From an uncultured Eubacteriales bacterium (GTDB taxonomy: Bacteria > Bacillota > Clostridia > Oscillospirales > Oscillospiraceae), in the NCBI GenBank assembly GCA_900555735.1, contig USMI01000130.1:1-5491 (forward strand): a stretch of DNA of 5,491 nucleotides. Reading direction: 5' to 3'. The translations under genes and the position numbers were made by a program. A model generated the notes under the pieces. That model did not search any database. It had not been told where the DNA came from and saw nothing but the letters and a program-made list of their open reading frames with translations. Positions 1-4,456 of the stretch are shown one piece after another (the stretch's first letter is position 1; each line of letters opens with the position of its first letter).

Positions 1-206
1 CCGTCCGTGACGATGGGGACGGTGCGGCCGGTGATATAGCCCCGGTCGGCCAGCAGCAGGAAGGTGCCGCTGTCCATGATGTCCAGACCGATGACCTTTT
101 TCAGCAGGTTCCGGTCAAACAGCAGCATGCACATGCCGATGGCGAACAGGATCACCGCCACGCAGGCCTCATAATTTTCCGACAGGTGGGTAAACATGTT
201 GTTCAT
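1..206 (-). CDS. mrpC: Mrp/Mnh antiporter subunit C (MbhG/NuoK-like), partial
   Basis: This is the N-terminal 68 codons of a small membrane protein; the rest lies beyond the left edge. The protein starts MNNMFTHLSENYEACVAVIL and continues with a hydrophobic helix (about residues 13-30), then FDRNLLKKVIGLDIMDSG. That layout is the usual N-terminus of MrpC/MnhC, a relative of the NuoK subunit of complex I, which is part of the membrane proton/sodium channel. The start at 206 overlaps the stop of the upstream gene by one base (TAATG). A GGGGGGAG ribosome site at 212-219 lies 5 bases before it, while the next Met (197) would be too far away. The position directly after the MrpB domain is the standard gene order and supports the call. 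Subunit type is inferred from a partial sequence, so NuoK itself cannot be excluded by sequence alone; context makes it unlikely. Confidence 0.87.
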   Translation of the reverse strand, partial: MNNMFTHLSENYEACVAVILFAIGMCMLLFDRNLLKKVIGLDIMDSGTFLLLADRGYITGRTVPIVTD

Positions 207-1093
207 TACAGCTCCCCCCTTTGGAAATACATGTAAAAGCTATACATGGTGCAGCACACCACAAAGCCCACCGCCACGTTCAGCGGCAGGATCAGACCGG
301 CGGACAGGATGCGGCCCGGTACGCCGGGAGAGATGATGGAGTGCAGATGGTTGGCGCCGGTGAAGAAGGAGTAGGTCTTGGAGCAGGCGTAGAAGCCCAG
401 CGCGCACAGCACGATGATCTTCAGCACCTTGGCGGGAATGGCTCTGGAGGCACGCTCGCCGCCCCACACCAGACCGTAGATGATGAGGGCCGAGGCCATG
501 ATGGCGCCGCCGGAGAAGCCGCCGCCGGGGGACAGGTGGCCGTTCAGCAGGATGTACACGCCGAACACCAGAATGATGGGAATGACGAATTTGCACACCG
601 TGCGGATGATGGGGTCCTGATAGTAGTCCAGCACCTCATAGTCCAGCTTGCGGACGCGGCGCTTGCCGGGAGCGTTCATCAGCATGGTCACGGCGCACAT
701 GGCGGTGAACAGCACGAAGGACTCGCCCAGCGTATCGAAGGCACGGTAGTCAAGGATCATGCCCGCTACAGTGTTCACCGCGCCGGTCTCCTCGGTGCCC
801 TTTTCCACATAGCGCTCCGCCACCTCGTTGACGGTGGGCGCGTCGTCGCTGCCGTAGGCGGGCAGGTTGGCCACCGTCAGCAGCATGAAGGCGGCAAAGA
901 CGATGCACGCCACGATGGCCAGCACCGTATAGGCGATCTGGCCCCGCTCCACGGCTTCGCGGGCGGAGGCGGCGTCATAATGCGGCTCATAGGGGGCAGC
1001 CGCCTCTTTCTTGGCGGGCTTCTCCTGCTCCAGCATGGCCGACCAGTCCACCTGACCGTCCAGCCAGCGGCGGAGGAAGTTTTTCTCACTCAT
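206..1093 (-). CDS. mrpB: Fused MbhE-like / MrpB (MnhB) antiporter subunit
   Basis: A 295-residue membrane protein that joins two modules normally found separately. Residues 1-52 are hydrophilic and charged. Residues 53-75 form one membrane helix, followed by an outside loop and DYRAFDTLGE (115-124), the signature of the MbhE segment that in standard Mrp sits at the C-terminus of MrpA. After a basic linker (about 141-160), residues 160-295 form an MrpB domain with LNGHLSPGGGFSGG (183-196) and several further helices. MrpB is a core part of the membrane arm of Mrp antiporters and Mbh complexes. The start at 1093 is chosen over the longer open frame from 1156. It has AGGAGG at 1100-1105, 6 bases upstream, and the extra 21 residues are arginine-rich and overlap the previous gene. 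The start overlaps the end of mbhD by 8 bases, which suggests coupled translation. The domain calls come from motif recognition; the fusion itself is read directly from one uninterrupted frame. Confidence 0.9.
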   Translation of the reverse strand: MSEKNFLRRWLDGQVDWSAMLEQEKPAKKEAAAPYEPHYDAASAREAVERGQIAYTVLAIVACIVFAAFMLLTVANLPAYGSDDAPTVNEVAERYVEKGTEETGAVNTVAGMILDYRAFDTLGESFVLFTAMCAVTMLMNAPGKRRVRKLDYEVLDYYQDPIIRTVCKFVIPIILVFGVYILLNGHLSPGGGFSGGAIMASALIIYGLVWGGERASRAIPAKVLKIIVLCALGFYACSKTYSFFTGANHLHSIISPGVPGRILSAGLILPLNVAVGFVVCCTMYSFYMYFQRGEL

Positions 1094-1415
1094 GGCCGTC
1101 CTCCTCTCTCGGCTCCTCGTGAAGAGCGGCGTGCTGGCGGATGGTCTCCTCCTCATGCTTGCGGTGCTCCTCGTCCTGATCGATGAGGTTCAGCCGCCGC
1201 AGCGTCAGGAACAGCAGCAGGCTGGTGATGCCCGCGCCCACCGCCGCCTCGGTGATGGCAAGGTCGGGGGATTCCAGCATGATCCAGATCACCGACATAA
1301 TGACGGAATAGGCCATGTAGATGATCACGGCCTGCATGGGCTTTTTGGTCAGAGCGGTGGCGGCGGCGCACACGATCAGCCCCGCCAGCAGTATCAGGCG
1401 AAAGGTCGTCATCAT
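1086..1415 (-). CDS. mbhD: MbhD-type (DUF4040) subunit, stand-alone part of MrpA C-terminus
   Basis: A 109-residue protein with three predicted membrane helices (about 5-22, 28-47, 54-71) and the motif SPDLAITEAAVGAG (49-62). This motif is typical of DUF4040/MbhD and of the matching stretch near the C-terminus of full-length MrpA. The acidic E56 in the motif is the kind of membrane residue thought to belong to the ion path in this family. The C-terminal tail (about 75-109) is rich in E, H and R and probably lies in the cytoplasm. The first ATG (1415) overlaps the mrpG stop by four bases (ATGA). AGGAGGTG at 1424-1431 lies 8 bases before it, better placed than for the second ATG at 1412. Its separate existence shows that MrpA is split in this operon, as in archaeal Mbh. 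Confidence 0.9.
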   Translation of the reverse strand: MMTTFRLILLAGLIVCAAATALTKKPMQAVIIYMAYSVIMSVIWIMLESPDLAITEAAVGAGITSLLLFLTLRRLNLIDQDEEHRKHEEETIRQHAALHEEPREEDGHE

Positions 1416-1780
1416 TCGGCGGCCACCTCCTCTCCGTTTTCTTCGGTGTGATACTCCGCGTCGCTGAGATCCAGATGGTCGGCCAGATTCTCGTCGGCGC
1501 GGTATTCAAACATGCTGAGCATGTGGCTGCTCAGCGGCGAGGTCATCCACTGCAAAGCCAGCACCAGCACCAGCTTCCACGCCACGGCATGGAAGCCCAC
1601 GGCGATCAGGATGCCGATGGTGAACAGCAGCAGACTCAGGGTGTCGCCCAGCGCGGCGGCATGGATGCGCTGCAGGGCGAAGTCAAAGCGGAACAGGCCG
1701 ATGATGGACACCACCATGATGAACAGTCCCGCCAGTATAAACGCGGCGCACAGGCCGAAACGGATCCATTCACCGATCAT
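1412..1780 (-). CDS. mrpG: Mrp/Mnh antiporter subunit G (MbhC-like)
   Basis: A 122-residue protein with three hydrophobic segments (about 7-29, 46-65, 67-79). It carries the MrpG signature FRFDFALQRIHAAALGDTL (30-48), which matches the family pattern RFPDxxxRxHAAxxxDTL, and TSPLSSHML (80-88), which corresponds to the usual TxPxxxHxL. After residue 90 there is an acidic tail. MrpG is a small membrane subunit needed for assembly and activity of the antiporter. The start at 1780 is preferred to 1810: AAGGAG at 1791-1796 lies 10 bases upstream and a second purine stretch (1785-1790) is closer, whereas the longer start adds a charged, non-family leader inside mrpF. It overlaps mrpF by 11 bases and mbhD by 4. 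Confidence 0.92.
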   Translation of the reverse strand: MIGEWIRFGLCAAFILAGLFIMVVSIIGLFRFDFALQRIHAAALGDTLSLLLFTIGILIAVGFHAVAWKLVLVLALQWMTSPLSSHMLSMFEYRADENLADHLDLSDAEYHTEENGEEVAAE

Positions 1781-2084
1781 GCTGTTCCTTCTCCTTTCGC
1801 CTGCGGTCATACAGGTTGATGTAAATGCGGCACAGCATCATCACGGCGATGAAGGACATGACCACATAGATTACGGCGATGTCCGCCAGATAATCCTCGC
1901 CCAGAATATAGGTCAGAGCGCAGATGATGATGACCACCAGCGTGCCCACCAGATTGATGCCGATGATGCGGTCCACCGTCAGATGGGCCTTCAGGATATA
2001 CACCAGCACCGCGATCACGCACAGGGCCAGCGCCGCCAGCACACCCCAAAAGAGGTAGTCATAGCATTGTTGGATCAGTTCCAT
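1770..2084 (-). CDS. mrpF: Mrp/Mnh antiporter subunit F (MbhB-like)
   Basis: A 104-residue protein with three membrane helices (about 11-32, 40-61, 66-84). The loop and second helix read VDRIIGINLVGTLVV (37-51), and DYLADIAVIYVVMSFIAV (64-81) follows; both are diagnostic for MrpF/MnhF (DRxxxxxxxGT and DxAxxxxxxSF patterns). MrpF is related in fold to small complex I-type membrane subunits. The C-terminus is a basic tail (RRRKEKEQHDR). The start at 2084 has GGAGGG at 2091-2096, 6 bases upstream, and gives the usual family length. The longer frame from 2162 would add 26 hydrophilic residues inside mrpE and is rejected. It overlaps mrpE by 10 bases, continuing the chain of coupled genes. Confidence 0.92.
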   Translation of the reverse strand: MELIQQCYDYLFWGVLAALALCVIAVLVYILKAHLTVDRIIGINLVGTLVVIIICALTYILGEDYLADIAVIYVVMSFIAVMMLCRIYINLYDRRRKEKEQHDR

Positions 2085-2551
2085 TCTTCGCCCTCCATTT
2101 TCCGCAGCATCCGGGTCAGGTTCCAATCGGGGATGCTGTCGGCGTTGGACTTGTCCAGACACAGCACCAGAAAATCGTCGCCGCTCTGCTCGATGGTGAC
2201 GGTGCCCGGCGTCAGGGTGATGGAATTGCTCAGCAGCACCCGTGAGATGTTCTTTTCAAAGGGGATCTTCAGCCGTACGATGGCGGGATGGTACTTGTGA
2301 GGCGGCACCAGAATGATTTTGATTACCGCCAGATTCGCCTTGATAATCTCCCAGATCAGCACGGCCACATACACCACATAACCGCCCAGCCGCTTCAGAA
2401 GCCGCCGTTCGTGACTGGGATGATAGCCCAGCGCGTATACGCAGAAGGCGTACACCGCACCGGCGATCACCACGCCGAACAGGCAGATCTCCACGGTGAT
2501 CCTGCCGTTGAGCAGCACCCACAGGGCGAACAAAAACACACACATGATCAT
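2075..2551 (-). CDS. mrpE: Mrp/Mnh antiporter subunit E (MbhA-like), first gene of operon
   Basis: A 158-residue protein. Hydrophobic segments lie at about 3-14, 21-42 and 57-82. A soluble C-terminal domain follows with LLSNSITLTPGTVTIEQSGD (106-125) and FLVLCLD (127-133), the signature of MrpE/MnhE (usual pattern NSITLTPGT...DxxLxVHxLD; here the His position is Leu130). MrpE is a peripheral part of the antiporter membrane arm. The start at 2551 is preferred: GGAG at 2561-2564 lies 9 bases upstream. The open frame reaching back to 2674 encodes a basic, histidine- and arginine-rich leader with no membrane helix and crosses the likely leader RNA. As the first gene after an AT-rich intergenic region, it probably receives the operon's main promoter. 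MbhA of archaeal hydrogenases is the equivalent subunit. Confidence 0.91.
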   Translation of the reverse strand: MIMCVFLFALWVLLNGRITVEICLFGVVIAGAVYAFCVYALGYHPSHERRLLKRLGGYVVYVAVLIWEIIKANLAVIKIILVPPHKYHPAIVRLKIPFEKNISRVLLSNSITLTPGTVTIEQSGDDFLVLCLDKSNADSIPDWNLTRMLRKMEGEEWN

Positions 2552-2584
2552 TGTTTCTCGCTCCACTCCAATCCTTACAAATAA

Positions 2585-2630
2585 CCGCCAAATGCATACG
2601 TCTGTACGGCGACAGGGATGTATCCGGCGG
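2585..2630 (-). promoter_or_regulatory. Candidate structured leader RNA upstream of mrpE
   Basis: On the minus strand the leader can form three nested helices: CCGCC (2630-2626) with GGCGG (2589-2585), ATAC (2623-2620) with GTAT (2599-2596), and CTGT (2615-2612) with ACAG (2605-2602). They close on a CGCCGT loop, with internal loops between them. It lies between the candidate promoter and the mrpE ribosome site (2561-2564), a place where a cis-regulatory RNA could act. I do not recognise a known riboswitch consensus. The helices are short and may be chance pairing. Confidence 0.3.
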
Positions 2631-2642
2631 TGGCTTGACTTC

Positions 2643-2670
2643 TTTATAACAGGAAAAAGAAAAGTATTAA
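2643..2670 (-). promoter_or_regulatory. Candidate mrp operon promoter
   Basis: Read on the minus strand, TATAAA (2648-2643) matches the -10 consensus in 5 of 6 places. It is preceded by TG one base away (2651-2650), which makes it an extended -10. A weak -35, TTAATA (2670-2665), matches 4 of 6 at a spacing of 16. Transcription would start near 2636 and give a leader of about 85 bases before mrpE. The weak -35 and the overlapping palindrome (2667-2681) suggest regulation, which is an inference. Confidence 0.45.
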
Positions 2671-2689
2671 CCAATTGTTAATTTTAACA
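2667..2689. repeat. Overlapping TTAAC/GTTAA palindromes, possible operator
   Basis: Two inverted repeats share one arm: TTAAC (2667-2671) with GTTAA (2677-2681) across 5 bases, and TGTTAA (2676-2681) with TTAACA (2684-2689) across 2 bases. The first overlaps the candidate -35 of the mrp promoter, a position that would suit a repressor. The half-sites resemble those of the redox repressor Rex (TTGTTAA-N4-TTAACAA), but the spacing is 2 instead of 4, so I do not assign Rex. Confidence 0.35.
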
Positions 2690-2746
2690 TAGCACGCTGT
2701 ATATTGCAACAAAAAACAGCGGGAGACGACATTTTTCTTCTTGGGA

Positions 2747-2772
2747 AAAAGTGACAGGAATCTGTCGTTTTT
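2747..2772. repeat. Imperfect inverted repeat with GACAG/CTGTC core
   Basis: GACAG (2753-2757) and CTGTC (2762-2766) flank the loop GAAT. The pairing continues outward through two G-T pairs to runs of A (2747-2750) and T (2769-2772), giving 11-base arms. It sits mid-way between the divergent genes. It could be a protein-binding site or a weak hairpin. As a terminator it would be poor, since the core is only five pairs, and it does not follow any gene. Confidence 0.4.
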
Positions 2773-2815
2773 CGCAAAATTTCCTGCAATTGTGCATCAC
2801 TTAACGACAAGAAAA

Positions 2816-2867
2816 ACACATTTGTCCAGCAATGTCAGAGAAAAGCAGGGAAAGATGACAAATGTGT
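2816..2867. repeat. Exact 11-bp inverted repeat, arms 30 bases apart
   Basis: ACACATTTGTC (2816-2826) and GACAAATGTGT (2857-2867) are exact reverse complements separated by 30 bases. The arms lie upstream of the -10 at 2902-2907; the near arm ends about 47 bases before the predicted transcription start. This is a common place for an activator. The arms could be two copies of an operator half or the two sides of a stem-loop. Confidence 0.5.
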
Positions 2868-2901
2868 GATAAATGCAACAGACGAAATGCGCGCGGCGGA
2901 G

Positions 2902-2907
2902 TATACT
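2902..2907 (+). promoter_or_regulatory. Candidate -10 element of the 4Fe-4S protein gene
   Basis: TATACT (2902-2907) matches the -10 consensus in 5 of 6 places and would give a transcript start near 2914, about 25 bases before the ATG. No good -35 exists at 16-18 bases upstream (the region 2878-2885 reads ACAGACGA), so the promoter may be weak or need an activator. It lies close to AGGAGG (2925-2930), the gene's ribosome site. Confidence 0.45.
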
Positions 2908-2938
2908 GCCATCAGAATCTAACGAGGAGGTCATGTCC

Positions 2939-3631
2939 ATGATCCGCAAGATCATCCATATCGACGAGGAGAAGTGCGACGGCTGCGGGGCCTGCGTCAA
3001 TGCCTGTCACGAGGGCGCCATCGGTCTGGTGAACGGCAAGGCGAAGCTGATGCACGAGCATTACTGTGACGGTCTGGGCGACTGCCTGCCCGCCTGTCAT
3101 ACCAACGCCATTACATTTGAAGAGCGGGAGGCTCCCGCCTATGACGAGGCTGCCGTGCTGGCGGCCAAGGCCGCCAAGGAGCGCCCTGTCCACACCGGCT
3201 GTCCCGGCGCGGCCATGCGGCAGATGCAGCAGAAAAGGCCTGTGCCTGCCTCCGGTGAGCCGGAGGGCCAGCTGACCAACTGGCCGGTGCAGATCAAGCT
3301 GGCTCCGGTGCAGGCTCCGTATTTTGACGGTGCTTCGCTGCTGGTGGCGGCGGACTGCTCCGCCTTCACCTACGGCGGTTTCCACAGCCGCCTGCTGGCG
3401 GGGAAGGTCTGTCTCATCGGCTGTCCCAAGCTGGACGGCTTGGACTATACGGAGAAGCTGACGGAGATCATCAGCCGCAACGACATCCGCTCCCTGACCA
3501 TCGTGCGGATGGAGGTGCCCTGCTGCGGCGGGCTGGAGTTCGCCGCCAAGACGGCGCTGCAGAACAGCGGAAAATTTATTCCATGGCAGGTGGTCACCGT
3601 CAATATTGACGGCACCCTGCGGGAGAACTGA
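2939..3631 (+). CDS. 4Fe-4S ferredoxin-type cysteine-rich protein
   Basis: A 230-residue soluble protein, probably an electron carrier or oxidoreductase subunit in the cytoplasm. The N-terminus holds a standard 4Fe-4S site, CDGCGACVNAC (C13, C16, C19, C23), then CDGLGDCLPAC (C43, C49, C53), where Leu46 replaces the expected second cysteine. The usual proline after the last cysteine of each site is a histidine (H24, H54). Further cysteines occur in GCPG (C88), ADCSAF (C140), CLIGCPKLD (C158, C162) and PCCGGL (C195, C196). The pattern HTGCPG ... ADCSAF ... IGCPKLD ... VRMEVPCCGGL is one I recall from a family of clostridial ferredoxin-like proteins without a firm function. The start at 2939 is chosen because AGGAGG (2925-2930) lies 8 bases upstream; the ATG at 2933 is only 2 bases from it, and the frame from 2873 would pass through the -10. 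It is divergent from the mrp/mbh operon and monocistronic, since a terminator follows its stop. No membrane helix or signal peptide is visible. The specific partner is unknown. Confidence 0.85.
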   Translation: MIRKIIHIDEEKCDGCGACVNACHEGAIGLVNGKAKLMHEHYCDGLGDCLPACHTNAITFEEREAPAYDEAAVLAAKAAKERPVHTGCPGAAMRQMQQKRPVPASGEPEGQLTNWPVQIKLAPVQAPYFDGASLLVAADCSAFTYGGFHSRLLAGKVCLIGCPKLDGLDYTEKLTEIISRNDIRSLTIVRMEVPCCGGLEFAAKTALQNSGKFIPWQVVTVNIDGTLREN

Positions 3632-3643
3632 GCCCATAACGTG

Positions 3644-3675
3644 AAAGAAACGCACCCGTCCGGGTGCGTTTCTTT
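3644..3675. terminator. Bidirectional Rho-independent terminator
   Basis: AAAGAAACGCACCCG (3644-3658) and CGGGTGCGTTTCTTT (3661-3675) form a perfect 15-base inverted repeat around TC. The core is GC-rich and U-rich sequence follows on both strands. It lies 12 bases after the stop of the 4Fe-4S gene and directly beyond the stop of the convergent Nudix gene (3677), so it can end transcription from both sides. Confidence 0.93.
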
Positions 3676-3676
3676 G

Positions 3677-4129
3677 TTAAAACAGCTCGTCGTATACCTC
3701 GCCGTTCAGCGACTGATGAAGGTGCAGGCGGCGGAAGTCAATCATATCCTCCGGCAGCGTGTCCAGTGGGAACCAGTCCAGACCGTCGCACTTATCCGGC
3801 TCCATGATGGCGGGTGTGCCCTCGTAGGCATGGACGAAGAAATACAGGTCATAATAGGTACGGTCGCCCTCCTTGCCCAGCCGGTGGCAGACGTGGGCAA
3901 ATTCGGCGTCCTCCGGCCGGACGCGGATGCCCAGCTCCTCGCGGCACTCGCGGACCAGCGCCTGACGTGCCGTCTCGTCCTCGTCCACATGGCCGGAGCC
4001 GGCAATGTCCCACTTGCCGTCCATGTAGCCGGTGCGGTACCGGCGGTGCAGCAGGATCTCCCGTTTGCCGTTATGCTCTCTCAGCAGCAGCGGGAAAACC
4101 GCCGAGTAGCAGGGAAAATGCTGTGCCAT
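3677..4129 (-). CDS. Nudix hydrolase family protein
   Basis: A 150-residue protein with a complete Nudix box at residues 46-68. It fits G-x5-E-x7-REUxEExGU exactly: G46, E52, then REC-REELGI from R60, with E61, E64 and E65 as the metal-binding glutamates. Nudix enzymes cleave a nucleoside diphosphate linked to another group, using Mg2+. The segment before the box (HRRYRTGYMDGKWDIAGSGH, 28-47) resembles the MutT-like group with GYxDGxW. The substrate cannot be told from the sequence; candidates include oxidised nucleotides, sugar nucleotides or cofactors. The start at 4129 comes one base after the stop of the upstream gene (TGATATG), with AAAGGAG at 4140-4146, 10 bases upstream. The two genes are therefore likely co-transcribed and translationally coupled. 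The length is normal for a single-domain Nudix protein. Confidence 0.92.
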   Translation of the reverse strand: MAQHFPCYSAVFPLLLREHNGKREILLHRRYRTGYMDGKWDIAGSGHVDEDETARQALVRECREELGIRVRPEDAEFAHVCHRLGKEGDRTYYDLYFFVHAYEGTPAIMEPDKCDGLDWFPLDTLPEDMIDFRRLHLHQSLNGEVYDELF

Positions 4130-4130
4130 A

Positions 4131-4391
4131 TCAACTGTGCTCCTTTGCGAACGCCTCGTATTTTGCCTGCACCCATTGCTGTAAGGCTTTTACGCCCTCC
4201 TCGTCCCACGGAAAGGTCTCCTCCACCACGTCGGTGGCCACCTCATAGCAATAGATGCTGTATACCGACGCACGCAGCGTATTCTCTTTCTTGTCTGTGG
4301 CGAAGCGGTAGCGGAAATCACCAATGGAGCCGGTGTATACGTTGGCCCGCTTGAACCACTGGGGCGTAAGGCCCTCGAACTGGGGATGCAT
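4131..4391 (-). CDS. Small acidic protein of unknown function, upstream of the Nudix gene
   Basis: An 86-residue protein that I do not recognise. It is soluble, without signal peptide or membrane helix. The middle (about 16-58) looks like alternating beta strands: VYTGSIGDFRYRFAT, then LRASVYSIYCYEVATDVVEE. A likely amphipathic helix follows at 63-84 (EEGVKALQQWVQAKYEAFAK). Aromatic residues are frequent (W12, F13, Y19, F26, Y28, Y44, Y47, Y49, F60, W62, W73). The start at 4391 is favoured: GGGAG (4400-4404) lies 8 bases upstream of it but only 2 bases before the alternative ATG at 4397, which would add two residues. It has a strong promoter of its own and the Nudix gene follows after one base, so both may serve one task. 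That they are linked in function is inference from position alone. Confidence 0.75.
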   Translation of the reverse strand: MHPQFEGLTPQWFKRANVYTGSIGDFRYRFATDKKENTLRASVYSIYCYEVATDVVEETFPWDEEGVKALQQWVQAKYEAFAKEHS

Positions 4392-4424
4392 GGTCATCTC
4401 TCCCTTTGACGCAGATTTTTCACC

Positions 4425-4453
4425 ATTTTAGCACAAGCTGTCTTATATTTCAA
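4425..4453 (-). promoter_or_regulatory. Promoter of the small-protein/Nudix operon
   Basis: On the minus strand, TTGAAA (4453-4448, 5 of 6) and TAAAAT (4430-4425, 5 of 6) are separated by 17 bases. The -10 is preceded by TGC, an extended -10 motif. Transcription would start near 4418, about 27 bases before the ATG at 4391. This is the best promoter match in the window. Confidence 0.82.
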
Positions 4454-4456
4454 CGG

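Larger units (their letters stand above)
2552..2938. other. AT-rich divergent intergenic region between the mrp operon and the 4Fe-4S gene
   Basis: 387 bases without a convincing coding region, and clearly richer in A and T than the genes on both sides (mainly 2640-2885). It holds, from left to right: a leader able to fold on the minus strand (2585-2630), a candidate minus-strand promoter (2643-2670), TTAAC/GTTAA-type palindromes (2667-2689), an imperfect hairpin or operator (2747-2772), a widely spaced 11-bp inverted repeat (2816-2867) and a plus-strand -10 element (2902-2907). Short open frames that enter this region are N-terminal extensions without ribosome sites or antisense shadows. Confidence 0.75.

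Noticed and set aside
221..1186. A 321-codon open frame on the plus strand opposite the MbhE-MrpB gene
   Set aside because: The composition (H, Q, G and A rich) is that of an antisense shadow. The minus-strand protein has recognisable domains and a good ribosome site.
1512..2300. A 262-codon plus-strand frame crossing mrpG, mrpF and mrpE
   Set aside because: It crosses three recognised genes on the other strand, has low-complexity histidine- and serine-rich sequence and no ribosome site.
2552..2674. N-terminal extension of mrpE back to 2674
   Set aside because: The extra 41 residues are basic and non-hydrophobic, unlike MrpE. The ribosome site GGAG at 2561-2564 supports 2551, and the extension would cover the promoter and leader.
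2675..2692. Rex operator upstream of mrpE
   Set aside because: The half-sites fit, but the two arms are separated by 2 bases and not 4, so the 18-bp consensus is not met. Kept only as a palindrome.
2747..2772. Rho-independent terminator in the divergent region
   Set aside because: The core has only five standard pairs and no gene ends nearby on either strand.
2865..2880. CRP/FNR-like site (TGTGA...CAACA)
   Set aside because: The second half matches TCACA in only three of five positions, and no FNR-type TTGAT/ATCAA pair is present.
2898..2910. Shared operator between the 4Fe-4S and pfkA promoters (both contain GTATACT)
   Set aside because: The common part is essentially the -10 hexamer, and the flanking symmetry differs, so it does not support a shared regulator.
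3641..4354. A 237-codon plus-strand frame over the terminator and the Nudix operon
   Set aside because: It begins inside the terminator hairpin and runs antisense to the Nudix gene, which has a perfect Nudix box.
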